Both the position numbers and the translations under genes were made by a program. Of a stretch of DNA of 24,506 nucleotides, positions 1-7,450 are shown one piece after another (within the stretch, counting starts at the first letter, position 1; each line of letters opens with the position of its first letter). The notes beneath the pieces were generated by a model, which ran no database searches, was not told the DNA's origin, and saw only the letters and a program-made list of their open reading frames with translations. This DNA is from a virus. Where the stretch lies: the IMG/VR virus record IMGVR_UViG_3300022751_000038, positions 1 through 24,506 of that record, one strand, 5' to 3'.

Positions 1-2061
1 CAGCCGCTTGTGTGCAGTGATCGGCGCCCAACCTGGATTCCAGGGCACTGGCGACTCGTATCGCATAAGCCAAGCGCAAACCCACTCGGCTCGCTCTTGA
101 AGTTCTTCAAACATCGCGTCCGCTTCAATTTCGGGGATGATGTCCTCGCAGTTTACTGCGAGTAGGCGACGATCGCTACCGTCAAGACCTGAAGAGTTAG
201 CTAGAGCGATTGGGTATAGATCGTTGGAAGTGATATACCCGTTCATGAAATTCCGCTGCTGCTTCTGCTTGGAACCCTTGATATTGACCTGTCGTACGCC
301 TTGAGCACGATCACGAAGATCTGAAAGGTTGAATGGGACGTAACTATGATTCTTCTTGAGCAGCTCGTACACTTCCGAGGTAGATTTACTCTTGGCCTCG
401 TTCAACTCATAGAAGAGACATCCGTCCATCCAGTCTTCGTACTGACTGACATACTGCGGAACTGTAAGTTCCTGAACACGCTTGCCCCCTAACAGGGCTG
501 ACATAACTCGGCGGAAGTAAGACTTCCCGGTGCCGTTGTTCTCACTAACGAAAATCGGTATCCAGCCTAGCTTCGTAGTCGGATTGGTGACTGCTTGACT
601 GAAGTAGTGCGCCAGTGCGTCTCTCAAAAGACGACCCTCAGTCTTGGGATTAGGTTGTCCGTCGATCTTGTCAGGTTCAACAATCTCACCCTGACTGACG
701 CGGTCCAGATGCTGGATGAAGTACTTCGCCTTTTCAGCGATCTCTTCGTCGGAAATTGACGGGTCGGCTGCGATACGCTTACCTTCAGCATACTTCTCGG
801 ACGGATACCATTCGTTAAGTAGTAACTTCCCGTTAGGTGTTCGAATAAATGTGTCGTAGCCTGGGAGGAAATCCAGATCGATCGCCTTATTAGACTCCAA
901 GGAGTTCAAGAACTTGGCGCTCGCAGAACCTGTCTTGTCGCCGTATCGAGCGTAAGTACGATCGAAGGCAGTAGGCGAAAGGATAACCTGTCGGTCTTCC
1001 AAGCTGAAGAAGCGGTCTTCCTGGGAAACGTACACCCATTCACGACTCACACGAGAGAAGCTGTCAACCTCTTCCGCTCGTTCCAGCTCTACAGCCGGGT
1101 CTACTCCACAGCCTTCTTCCCAATCACCCAAGTCCCAGCCGGGTGATACTGCTAGAGCATCCACCCGTACGATACGTACTTCACGAGGCGTATTGGTCAG
1201 CTTCTCAATGGCGAGCTGAAGCTTGCGCGCTGCTTCCTTGCCGGGTTCATCGTTGTCGGGCCAGATGACTATTTCACAGTCATCCCAGTATGTTCCGTCG
1301 GGCAGCCAGATCTCGTCGGCACCCTTGACCCCGGAATAACCAAGGACCTTCCAGCGGTGGCCGAAGATCTCCTGGGCTTTGTCCTTGGCTTTTTCACCTT
1401 CAACGAAGAGAACACGGACCGTAGGACCGTCAGGAAGCTGCTCAAGTCCGTACGGAGGGACGAGCTTCTTCTGCCAGGACTTCTTACACCAGCCGCTTTC
1501 AGCGCGATAGGTGAGAGTGTAGACTTCCTTGTTGGTATTGCGAGAATCAACGCGGTACTTCCAACCGAGGAGACTGCCGTCGGTGTCCAGGTACTTCCAG
1601 TAAGACTTGATTATCCCGCGATCTTTGCGAAGTGCGTCAGCCTCTAGAACAAATTCCCACTCCTGGGCGTCTTCAGGGATCGGGAATACTAGAGGATCAC
1701 CTTCGCTATCACTCAACGCCTTCTTGGCATCGGCTTTTACTAGATACTTCTCTTTGACGAGAAAATCAACTGCCTGAGCGACACTGCACTTCATAGTTTC
1801 GCTGACGAAACCTACCAAGCCGTGACGTGAATCGTTAGCGGCCCAATCGCCCCAATTACCGTTCTGAAGATTGTAGTCAAAACTCCCGCCAGCGCCCCCA
1901 TCAATAGAGGCAAGCTTGAAGCGGTTGGAGTCTATACGACCCTCAGGGCGTAAACGGGTGAGAACTTCTTCGGTCTTCTTGCGGTTTTCGCAAAAGAACT
2001 TGTTGATTCCTGGTACGTCTAGTGAGGATTTCAAATTTTCGGCGAACAGAATCTCAGCCAT
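1..2061 (-). CDS. Primase-helicase (Toprim + VapE/DUF5906-like ATPase), 3' end cut by window
   Basis: The frame is open from an ATG at 2061 to the window edge (687 codons), so the C-terminus is missing. Around residues 218-223 is FVEGEK and around 264-268 WPDND, the Glu and Asp-x-Asp of a Toprim (DnaG-type) domain. Around residues 505-513 is a Walker A loop, SENNGTGKS, followed by a segment like the DUF5906/D5/VapE superfamily 3-type helicases of phages and plasmids. Family knowledge suggests a replication protein that combines primer synthesis or nucleic-acid handling with DNA unwinding. The N-terminal ~120 residues contain no zinc-binding cluster that I can see. The start is supported by GGAGG just upstream (AAGCCGGAGGATCC). 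It is transcribed leftward, divergently from the small gene at 2232, from a likely promoter at 2105-2133. Confident for phage primase/helicase; less so for the exact subfamily. Confidence 0.85.
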   Translation of the reverse strand, partial: MAEILFAENLKSSLDVPGINKFFCENRKKTEEVLTRLRPEGRIDSNRFKLASIDGGAGGSFDYNLQNGNWGDWAANDSRHGLVGFVSETMKCSVAQAVDFLVKEKYLVKADAKKALSDSEGDPLVFPIPEDAQEWEFVLEADALRKDRGIIKSYWKYLDTDGSLLGWKYRVDSRNTNKEVYTLTYRAESGWCKKSWQKKLVPPYGLEQLPDGPTVRVLFVEGEKAKDKAQEIFGHRWKVLGYSGVKGADEIWLPDGTYWDDCEIVIWPDNDEPGKEAARKLQLAIEKLTNTPREVRIVRVDALAVSPGWDLGDWEEGCGVDPAVELERAEEVDSFSRVSREWVYVSQEDRFFSLEDRQVILSPTAFDRTYARYGDKTGSASAKFLNSLESNKAIDLDFLPGYDTFIRTPNGKLLLNEWYPSEKYAEGKRIAADPSISDEEIAEKAKYFIQHLDRVSQGEIVEPDKIDGQPNPKTEGRLLRDALAHYFSQAVTNPTTKLGWIPIFVSENNGTGKSYFRRVMSALLGGKRVQELTVPQYVSQYEDWMDGCLFYELNEAKSKSTSEVYELLKKNHSYVPFNLSDLRDRAQGVRQVNIKGSKQKQQRNFMNGYITSNDLYPIALANSSGLDGSDRRLLAVNCEDIIPEIEADAMFEELQERAEWVCAWLMRYESPVPWNPGWAPITAHKRL

Positions 2062-2104
2062 GGATCCTCCGGCTTCATAGGGTCGGTGTAGTTGTAGCTT
2101 CTCG

Positions 2105-2133
2105 GGTATAGCCCAACCAGCGCCGGGGGACAA
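2105..2133 (-). promoter_or_regulatory. Sigma70-like promoter for the primase-helicase gene
   Basis: On the minus strand, TTGTCC (2133-2128) and TATACC (2110-2105) are 17 bases apart, preceded by AAC. It sits about 45 bases upstream of the ATG at 2061. The same ACTTGTC start recurs at 14355 and 16844. No TSS data, so this is a sequence match only. Confidence 0.5.
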
Positions 2134-2134
2134 G

Positions 2135-2151
2135 TTAAACCTAAGCGATTG
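2135..2151. repeat. Intergenic element copy A (TTAARCCT...GCGWTTG)
   Basis: TTAAACCTAAGCGATTG lies directly next to the minus-strand -35 box of the primase promoter, in the divergent intergenic region. It differs at two positions from the copy at 12285-12301, and a third, split copy lies at 14320-14344. Its position suggests an operator or activator site, but its role is unknown. Confidence 0.45.
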
Positions 2152-2231
2152 TATTTGCTGCTTTACCCTAGAGCCCTTTGCAGGCACAAGGGCCTAAGTG
2201 GCACAATGCCCTAGCGCCAAAGGAAACGCTG

Positions 2232-2540
2232 ATGTTAAACGTGGTAAAGAATGTCCCTCGCCCGCAGGTGACTACGAAGAGTCACTCTACGGCGACGAAG
2301 TACCCCTTCCCCGGTATGGCCGTGGACGACTCCTTCTTCGTACCCAAATCGCAGATGTTTGAAGGTGAGACTCCTGAGAAGTTCCGCTCGCGCATTCGCA
2401 AAGCGGCGGCGAACTACGCTCGTCGTCAAGAAGGTGAACGTCCCGGCTACACTGTCGAGCTGATGACTGCCCGCGATGACGGCAGCAACTCCGAAGTGGT
2501 CTACGACGAAGGCGACGTCGGCGTATGGCGCGATAAATAA
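2232..2540 (+). CDS. Small conserved phage protein of unknown function
   Basis: 102 residues from the ATG at 2232. I prefer this start over an upstream TTG at 2178 because AAAGGAA lies 6-7 bases before it. The protein has a segment YPFPGMAVDDSFFVP (about residues 25-39), then an Arg/Ala/Lys-rich helix (FRSRIRKAAANYARRQ) and a C-terminal GVWR. This pattern (short aromatic-acidic 'DSFFVP' motif, basic helix, VxVWR end) is common in small phage early proteins of unknown function (DUF7303-like, from memory). It may bind nucleic acid because of the basic helix; that is inference. It is the first gene of the rightward block. Confidence 0.75.
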   Translation: MLNVVKNVPRPQVTTKSHSTATKYPFPGMAVDDSFFVPKSQMFEGETPEKFRSRIRKAAANYARRQEGERPGYTVELMTARDDGSNSEVVYDEGDVGVWRDK

Positions 2541-2564
2541 GTCGTACACTCGGGAGAATAGACT

Positions 2565-2870
2565 ATGTCGTGGGCAGTAATATGGCAGATGAATGATCCC
2601 TATCTAGGGAATGAAAAGGTAATCGCCCATCCAGAGGTGATCGATTCCACAGATACACGAGAGCAGGCCATGACGGAAGGGCGTCAGACTCTACTGGAAT
2701 TGGCTGAAGAAGGTTACGGCGACCAGTTCAAAGTCGTAGCTGTGGTGGAAATGAGAGAAGATATGGTTGATCCCCTGAGGGAACTGCCGATTATCCCAGC
2801 TGGCGATCTCATCTTTGTCTCAGTAGAAAATCAGCCTTTCTGGCGCTCGCAACCGTGGTGGAACAACTAG
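2565..2870 (+). CDS. Hypothetical protein
   Basis: 101 residues, ATG start with GGGAGAA upstream. I do not recognise the family. The middle reads as an acidic helix followed by a beta strand (residues 45-63, ending in KVVAVVEMRED). The C-terminus is rich in Trp/Pro/Asn (FWRSQPWWNN), unusual for such a small acidic protein. No signal peptide or membrane segment is visible. It is followed after 17 bases by the 14-bp hairpin that precedes the endolysin, so it may share a transcript with the lysis gene. Confidence 0.7.
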   Translation: MSWAVIWQMNDPYLGNEKVIAHPEVIDSTDTREQAMTEGRQTLLELAEEGYGDQFKVVAVVEMREDMVDPLRELPIIPAGDLIFVSVENQPFWRSQPWWNN

Positions 2871-2887
2871 CGGTTGCCTCCTGAACT

Positions 2888-2927
2888 ATCTCCTGTTAGA
2901 GTCGACTACTCAGCTCTAACAGGAGAT
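2888..2927 (+). promoter_or_regulatory. Perfect 14-bp hairpin burying the endolysin ribosome binding site
   Basis: The arms 2888-2901 (ATCTCCTGTTAGAG) and 2914-2927 (CTCTAACAGGAGAT) are exact reverse complements around a 12-base loop. The right arm contains AGGAG (2921-2925), the Shine-Dalgarno of the GTG start at 2932. No T-run follows, so it looks less like a terminator and more like a translational lock. T4 gene e (lysozyme) is a published precedent for such a lock on early read-through transcripts. Confidence 0.8.
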
Positions 2928-2931
2928 TCCG

Positions 2932-3708
2932 GTGATAGATTCTCGTACCGTTCAGACATTTCTGACTCGAAAAGGTTCCTATACCGGAAAGATTGACGGG
3001 CTGTTGGGGGTCCAGAGCTACACTTCAATGAGGATCTGTCTCAAGAACTCTGGAGTCGATGCGTCCACTTGGACCCCTCAACGAATTCGCATCGCTGTTG
3101 AACAGTTGATGATGACTTCTGCCAATATTGAAGTCGGAAAGATCGATGGGATCGCTGGTCCTCGCTATGACTACGGTCTAGAGCTGTATCAAAACTACTT
3201 GCGAGACATAGACCCTTCAGAACCTGCTATTTCTCACCAGCCGCCCATCTGGCCTCGTCAGAAAGACATCCAGAAGTTCTATGGATCTCCTGGAGAAAAC
3301 CAAGTTCTTCTAGTCACGCCCTATCCTCTATATCTGGACTGGGAACTCAGTACTAAAATTCAGAGGTTTTCTATCCATGAAAAGTGCCATGACAGTGCAA
3401 AGCGAGTCATGGAGCGTGTAGCGGACTACTACGGGCTGGAACGGATCCATGAATTAGGGCTGGATCAATTCGGCGGCTGTCTCAACGTTCGTAAGATGCG
3501 TGGTGGTTCCGCCATGTCTATGCACTCGTGGGGAATCGCAATTGACTGGGATGCTAATCGCAATACTCTACGTATGAACAGCTCGCAGGCATCTCTTGCG
3601 AAGGCCCCGTCAGCAAAGTTCCTAGACCTGTGGGAAGAAGAGGGTTGGATCTCTCTAGGTCGTGAACGTAACTTCGACTGGATGCACGTTCAGGCGGCAC
3701 GACTCTAA
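2932..3708 (+). CDS. Endolysin: tandem peptidoglycan-binding repeats + M15 D,L-endopeptidase
   Basis: 258 residues, GTG start with AGGAG 6 bases upstream. The N-terminus holds two copies of a peptidoglycan-binding pattern (GSYTGKIDGLLGVQSY around 15-30 and VGKIDGIAGPRYDYGLELYQ around 68-87). The C-terminal half is an M15/VanY-like zinc peptidase: HSWGIAIDWD (H198, D205) and DWMHVQ (H252) supply the three metal ligands. Family members cut the peptide cross-links of murein to lyse the host. There is no signal peptide, so it would need a holin to reach the wall. A perfect hairpin covers its RBS, suggesting delayed translation. Its stop overlaps the next ATG (TAATG). Confidence 0.9.
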   Translation: MIDSRTVQTFLTRKGSYTGKIDGLLGVQSYTSMRICLKNSGVDASTWTPQRIRIAVEQLMMTSANIEVGKIDGIAGPRYDYGLELYQNYLRDIDPSEPAISHQPPIWPRQKDIQKFYGSPGENQVLLVTPYPLYLDWELSTKIQRFSIHEKCHDSAKRVMERVADYYGLERIHELGLDQFGGCLNVRKMRGGSAMSMHSWGIAIDWDANRNTLRMNSSQASLAKAPSAKFLDLWEEEGWISLGRERNFDWMHVQAARL

Positions 3709-4232
3709 TGCAGAAGCTCCGTTCGTATATCGTCGCAGAACTCTGGAAAAACGAAGACGGCTCGATCGGCTATCAGATGAAGTCAGAGCTGGGGGAGTGG
3801 GATCAGACGGAAGCCCTCGATCTCCTGTACGACGTGACCGACGACATGTCCGCCAAGGCCATAGGAGAGAAATCTTTAGTGGCCGTGAGACTCCACGAGT
3901 CTGGAACTGTAGACACCCGCTGGGACCGAGAGTGGGACTTTTCGGAGTTGCCTCTCTACATAGCCATGCGAAAAAATCTACGAGGCGCTCTAGACACTAT
4001 TGTCTATGGTTCTCCCCGCAAGACCGGTAAGTGGATCACTTTCTGGTGGACCATGAGCTGGATCGTCCACAAATCTGCGGACCACTTTAAGAGCCGTACC
4101 AACGCGGCCCCGGTGCCAAGCGGTGCCACTACCGGCCAGCTAAACGACACGCTCTCAGACCCTTCTGAGGGTGCCCGAAACAGTTCCGCAGGGCGTAAAA
4201 GCAACGTGGTGCCCTTGCGCCCGCTCAAATAA
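3708..4232 (+). CDS. Hypothetical protein translationally coupled to the endolysin
   Basis: 174 residues. The ATG overlaps the endolysin stop by one base (TAATG), so it is probably translated by reinitiation. I do not recognise the family. Around residues 107-119 is a Trp-rich hydrophobic stretch (WITFWWTMSWIVH), short for a transmembrane helix but a possible membrane-interface segment. The last ~45 residues are Ser/Thr/Pro/Gly-rich and probably disordered. Placement after the lysin makes a lysis role (non-standard holin or spanin) conceivable, but nothing in the sequence proves it: there is no lipobox and no clear helix-turn-helix hairpin. Confidence 0.7.
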   Translation: MQKLRSYIVAELWKNEDGSIGYQMKSELGEWDQTEALDLLYDVTDDMSAKAIGEKSLVAVRLHESGTVDTRWDREWDFSELPLYIAMRKNLRGALDTIVYGSPRKTGKWITFWWTMSWIVHKSADHFKSRTNAAPVPSGATTGQLNDTLSDPSEGARNSSAGRKSNVVPLRPLK

Positions 4233-4243
4233 GGCGAATAAAT

Positions 4244-4657
4244 ATGTTAAGAATTGATTATCCAGAAGGGGTCATCGAGAAAGTTCGATTGATCGAGCAG
4301 GTTGCTAAGACCTACGGCACAGGTCGCCACGATGCAGCCTTAGATATCTGTGGTTTGACTTTTAATTACTTGCGACTAGTAGGAACTCGTAATAAACAGC
4401 CTAGTAATCGCACTCTGATGAATCTCGGCTATGAAGTTTTTCTCAAGGATGTGGCTACAGGTGAGATCATCCCCGTACCCATGGAGGTCTTATGCGACTG
4501 GAATACTCAGAACCCAAGAATGAATCCGACTTCTATCAGAATCTCAAAAGACGCACTGAGGGAGAAGCTTTCTATGAACGAATTGAACCCTCCAACGAAA
4601 GTGGTTTCCCCGATATTCACTTCGTCTGGCGAGATAATGTCCCATCCAGCGGAATAG
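4244..4657 (+). CDS. Hypothetical protein, long overlap with nuclease gene
   Basis: 137 residues, ATG with AAGG/AATAAAT upstream (an AT-rich, moderate RBS). No family recognised. The first ~80 residues look like a folded alpha/beta domain (DAALDICGLTFNYLRLVGT). The last ~55 residues are encoded in the 166 bases that overlap the next gene, in the +1-displaced frame, and read as low-complexity polar sequence. Either the overlap is genuine or the functional protein effectively ends near residue 83. I annotate the open frame to its stop and treat the C-terminus with caution. Confidence 0.6.
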   Translation: MLRIDYPEGVIEKVRLIEQVAKTYGTGRHDAALDICGLTFNYLRLVGTRNKQPSNRTLMNLGYEVFLKDVATGEIIPVPMEVLCDWNTQNPRMNPTSIRISKDALREKLSMNELNPPTKVVSPIFTSSGEIMSHPAE

Positions 4658-4920
4658 CTGAGGGAACGATTGAGCTGAAGTACGAAAGACGTAAGTCTCT
4701 AGATCTTAAGACTCTAGTTAACGGAAACCAAAAGAGTGCTCTCATAGAATACTATCAGGCTGGTGGCAGGAGAAGGTATGCGCTATGTTACCATGCAAGG
4801 CTAGTGTACATCTGGAACACCCAGGATTTCTACAACACAATCCTCGGGAAACCGAAGTTCACTGACTTCATAAGTTTTGATCATCAGAAGCTAGTTCTGT
4901 GGTTACTATCGCATACTTAG
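4492..4920 (+). CDS. PD-(D/E)XK nuclease, VRR-NUC/RecB-like
   Basis: 142 residues, ATG with GGAGG 5 bases upstream. The core reads GFPDIHFVW (P40-D41), then TIELKYE (E61-x-K63), then NQKSAL with a helix ending in a C-terminal strand. That is the PD...ExK active site and following Gln of the restriction-endonuclease fold as seen in VRR-NUC and phage Holliday-junction-like nucleases; an upstream Glu (E24 or E25) could be the fourth acidic residue. It sits directly before a DNA ligase (9-base gap), which suits a role in recombination, repair or branched-DNA resolution, or degradation of host DNA. The fold call is good; the substrate is unknown. Confidence 0.75.
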   Translation: MRLEYSEPKNESDFYQNLKRRTEGEAFYERIEPSNESGFPDIHFVWRDNVPSSGIAEGTIELKYERRKSLDLKTLVNGNQKSALIEYYQAGGRRRYALCYHARLVYIWNTQDFYNTILGKPKFTDFISFDHQKLVLWLLSHT

Positions 4921-4929
4921 GAGAACAAG

Positions 4930-5904
4930 GTGAAGAAGTTTGACGCAATGGCCTCAGCCAAGGTCTTCTCAGGTAAACCGGAGCAGACAGAGATCAACTT
5001 AGGTCTCATCAAGTATCCGGCACTAGTTTCTATCAAGTACGACGGCTGGCGCATGTTTGATGTCGGTGGCGAAGTACGGTGTCGATCATTAAAGCCGCCC
5101 AAGAACACCTTCACTCAACGCATGATGAAGGAACTCTATTCGGCCACACGAGGCTACGGCCTGATCGGCCTGGATGGTGAAGCAATTCGTGGCCCGATCA
5201 TGGACATGAACGCCATGCAGAATTCCAGCAGTATGTTCAACAGCTACGATGTCGAGGACGATTTCACTTATCTGGTGTTTGACGCCTACGGTAATGCGGA
5301 TCAACCTTTTGAAAGGAGACTAGCTCATGTCCAAGAAACCGTGGAGCGTTTGCGGTCTAACTTCCCTTGGGTTCAGTTTGTGGATCACCTTCCTATTCAC
5401 GATAGGGATGCTCTTCTGGCTCATCTTTCTGAGATAGAAGCCCTTGGAGGAGAAGGCGTCATGGGTCGCAGTTACGACGGACCCTACAAGTTCGGCCGCT
5501 CCACCATGAAGGAAGGATTCCTCTGGGCGCTGAAGCCCTACGCCGATGACGAGGCCGAGATCATCGGCTTTGCGGACGAGCTGGAGAATCAGAATGAGCA
5601 GACGATCGACGAGCGCGGATACAGTAAGCGATCTGGCCACCAGGATAACTTGGTTCCTAAGGGAAGACTGGGTAAGTTTATCTGCCGATCGCCTAAGTTC
5701 CCTGAGACATTCTCCATCGGTGCCGGAATTGGACTTACGCACGAACTCCGTCAGCGAGTCTGGGACAATCAGCATCTATACCTTGGACGGCATATTACAT
5801 ACAAGTATCAAGCCGTCGGAGTGAAGGAACGGCCACGCCAGCCGAAGTTCATGGGCTTCCGGGCCGAGGAGGATATGGCGCTGATGACGGAGGATCGGTC
5901 GTGA
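4930..5904 (+). CDS. ATP-dependent DNA ligase (T7-like)
   Basis: 324 residues, GTG start preceded by AGGAGAAC. Motif I is IKYDGWR with the adenylated lysine at K36. Further nucleotidyltransferase motifs follow in order: LDGEAIRG (motif III region), YLVFDAY, GGEGVMGR (motif IV) and ALKPY (motif V). The length matches compact phage ligases (T7 about 359 residues): an adenylation domain plus an OB fold, with no extra domains. It seals nicks using ATP during replication and repair. A +GTG/TGA overlap couples it to the next gene. The upstream nuclease and this ligase look like a functional pair. Confidence 0.92.
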   Translation: MKKFDAMASAKVFSGKPEQTEINLGLIKYPALVSIKYDGWRMFDVGGEVRCRSLKPPKNTFTQRMMKELYSATRGYGLIGLDGEAIRGPIMDMNAMQNSSSMFNSYDVEDDFTYLVFDAYGNADQPFERRLAHVQETVERLRSNFPWVQFVDHLPIHDRDALLAHLSEIEALGGEGVMGRSYDGPYKFGRSTMKEGFLWALKPYADDEAEIIGFADELENQNEQTIDERGYSKRSGHQDNLVPKGRLGKFICRSPKFPETFSIGAGIGLTHELRQRVWDNQHLYLGRHITYKYQAVGVKERPRQPKFMGFRAEEDMALMTEDRS

Positions 5905-6101
5905 AGGTCTCCATTTCAGTGGACATTCCACAGATCCGCAAAGAGTATGACCGATGTCTGAGTCTTTCAAGAAACCCTGAGAAAGCTCCAGAGCTCTACG
6001 GTCTAACCGGACCCGGTGAGGTCGGTGGTTACTACAGAGCCAGAGCTGAGGGAATCGGCTGGGTTTTAGACCAGATCTCTACATCGGGGAGAGGTTCATG
6101 A
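5901..6101 (+). CDS. Small hypothetical protein
   Basis: 66 residues, GTG start overlapping the ligase stop (GTGA), with GGAGGAT upstream inside the ligase gene. Mixed-charge protein with a helix (IRKEYDRCLSLSRNPEKA) and a Gly-rich middle (GLTGPGEVGGYYRARAEG). No family recognised. It is the first of a chain of tiny, end-overlapping genes. Confidence 0.6.
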   Translation: MKVSISVDIPQIRKEYDRCLSLSRNPEKAPELYGLTGPGEVGGYYRARAEGIGWVLDQISTSGRGS

Positions 6102-6280
6102 TACGCGACCATAGAGGTCAGATCCCCAATTACGTCATCACAGACGACAAAGTCGTCCACCAGTGGACGGGACTCTCTGTAGATCTACCCAACCGATACG
6201 ACAGGCGTAGAGTACGCCTAGCGATTAGCAAGCTCAAGAAATTAGTTGAAGGAACAAGTGATGCCCATCAGCATAAATGA
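6098..6280 (+). CDS. Small basic hypothetical protein
   Basis: 60 residues, ATG overlapping the previous stop (ATGA) with GGGAGAGG upstream. The C-terminal half is rich in Arg/Lys (RYDRRRVRLAISKLKKLVEG), which could contact nucleic acid or simply be helical. It overlaps the next gene by 20 bases. Family not recognised. Confidence 0.55.
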   Translation: MIRDHRGQIPNYVITDDKVVHQWTGLSVDLPNRYDRRRVRLAISKLKKLVEGTSDAHQHK

Positions 6281-6458
6281 AACGAAGACCTTTTGTGTGA
6301 AGTATGTCGTCAAGGGCGGCTTTCAGCCTGAAATGAAGCATGTAGACGCCCTAGGTCGTACTGATGCCGGCGACATGGTTCGGGCAGAGTTTCCAGGTTG
6401 TGAGATTCTAGACTGCTGGCAGACGCCTAAGACTCTGGGAGGCTTTCGTCTGACATGA
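6261..6458 (+). CDS. Small hypothetical protein
   Basis: 65 residues from the ATG at 6261, chosen over an in-frame TTG at 6246 because GAAGGA lies 8 bases before this ATG. The content suggests a small beta-alpha-beta fold (TFCVKYVVKGG, then DAGDMVRAEFPGCEILDCW). It resembles the many short phage proteins with a ferredoxin-like fold, but no family is recognised. Its stop overlaps the next ATG. Confidence 0.55.
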   Translation: MPISINETKTFCVKYVVKGGFQPEMKHVDALGRTDAGDMVRAEFPGCEILDCWQTPKTLGGFRLT

Positions 6459-6760
6459 GAATCTGCAACTTCCAGGGCGCTGTCCCTATCGGCGCACCCA
6501 AGGACTGGATCCCAGAGCTGGATGGTCCCTGCGGAGTTATATATGTCCAGCCTCATCTAGATGTCCAAACGGGACTGACGTGTCTCTACTCGGTCTATAA
6601 GCCGACTCCTGAAGACCTGGAGGCGCTAAATGCAGGTGGATGTCTACGACTAGGAGTAGTGACCCAGAAACACCCGGTTATCAACATGGTTATTTTATTC
6701 AAGGAACGTTGCGACTCAATTGGGGTAGTACCGCTTGAAGATCTCGGAGGTCCAGAATGA
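6455..6760 (+). CDS. Hypothetical protein
   Basis: 101 residues, ATGA junction with the preceding gene. It has several Cys residues (C4, C26, C43, C63, C86) without clear CxxC pairs, and beta-strand-like segments such as CGVIYVQPHLDV and INMVILFKERCD. No membrane segment or known motif. ATGA overlap with the zinc ribbon gene downstream suggests co-expression. Confidence 0.6.
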   Translation: MRICNFQGAVPIGAPKDWIPELDGPCGVIYVQPHLDVQTGLTCLYSVYKPTPEDLEALNAGGCLRLGVVTQKHPVINMVILFKERCDSIGVVPLEDLGGPE

Positions 6761-6924
6761 ATCGGAACCCGAAAGAGTTCTGCATCAACTGCGGACATCG
6801 CTACGGATTCGCTGACGAAGAGTGTAATAACTGCGGTTTTGAACCGATTGGAATACACTCGGATGCTCAGGAAGCGGCCGAGAAAGAATGGGAAGCACAG
6901 CAGGACGCTGATGACGGCGGCTAG
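6757..6924 (+). CDS. Zinc-ribbon mini-protein
   Basis: 55 residues starting MNRNPKEFCINCGHRYG, with CGGAGG 7 bases before the ATG. It carries two CxxC knuckles, CINC (C9/C12) and CNNC (C24/C27), which fit a rubredoxin-type zinc ribbon. The remaining C-terminus is acidic and Ala/Glu/Gln-rich (EAAEKEWEAQQDADDGG), probably a helix. Zinc ribbons of this size in phages often bind host transcription or DNA-processing proteins; the partner here is unknown. It overlaps the previous gene by 4 bases. Confidence 0.7.
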   Translation: MNRNPKEFCINCGHRYGFADEECNNCGFEPIGIHSDAQEAAEKEWEAQQDADDGG

Positions 6925-6936
6925 ACTAATCGGAGC

Positions 6937-6965
6937 TTGGCAGTTGATTACGCGGCGCGTATAGT
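6937..6965 (+). promoter_or_regulatory. Sigma70-like promoter
   Basis: TTGGCA (6937-6942) and TATAGT (6960-6965) with an exact 17-base spacer, each 5 of 6 to the consensus. It lies in the 73-base gap before the gene at 6998 and would give a leader of about 25 bases including TAGGAG. It is the best consensus match in the window, and probably starts the 6998-8312 gene group. Confidence 0.65.
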
Positions 6966-6997
6966 GGCCTTACCAACACAAGGTAGGAGTCTCCCCA

Positions 6998-7450
6998 ATG
7001 CTTAAGTTTGAAGAACTCGTCGGCCAGGAAGCAACTTTCAGGTTTCCCGGAGAAGAACCCGTTGCAGACCGGATGTGGGCTACTGATCGGATGAACAACG
7101 CTCTTGACGATGAAGACATTGATCGGGCAAATGTAAAATGGATTCAAACCGACATGCTCCATGCTCTTCAATTCATCATAGCGATGAAGATGAAGGTCGA
7201 GGATCTCGAATACCTTCGTGCAAATACCGAGCCGCTAGCTAGACCACTGATTATCGTCAACATGGAAGACGGTAGCGGAGACGTCATGGTCGACGGATAC
7301 AAGCGTTACGTCGTGCTGGACGCGCTGAATATGCCCATCGCCCCGATTTGGTATGTGACCGAACAATGGGCACGTAACTTCGAGATCGAGAACCCTCCAG
7401 CGGTGGAAATCCAGCCCGATCTGGTCGGTAGAGCTTCGGACCCAGCGTGA
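6998..7450 (+). CDS. Hypothetical protein, possibly ParB/sulfiredoxin-like fold
   Basis: 150 residues, ATG with TAGGAG 8 bases upstream. The middle part (about 84-124) reads RPLIIVNMEDGSGDVMVDGYKRYVVLDALNM in effect: a strand, 'VDGYKRY', a helix, then a proline-led strand. This resembles the DGxHRxxA core of ParB/Srx-like proteins, where that Arg/Gly loop binds nucleotide. The similarity is weak and by eye. The N-terminus is acidic and helical. It is the first gene behind the promoter at 6937-6965. Its stop overlaps the next ATG. Confidence 0.6.
   Translation: MLKFEELVGQEATFRFPGEEPVADRMWATDRMNNALDDEDIDRANVKWIQTDMLHALQFIIAMKMKVEDLEYLRANTEPLARPLIIVNMEDGSGDVMVDGYKRYVVLDALNMPIAPIWYVTEQWARNFEIENPPAVEIQPDLVGRASDPA

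Noticed and set aside
2178-2231. TTG start for the small gene at 2232
   Set aside because: No SD before the TTG, whereas AAAGGAA precedes the ATG at 2232 at normal spacing.
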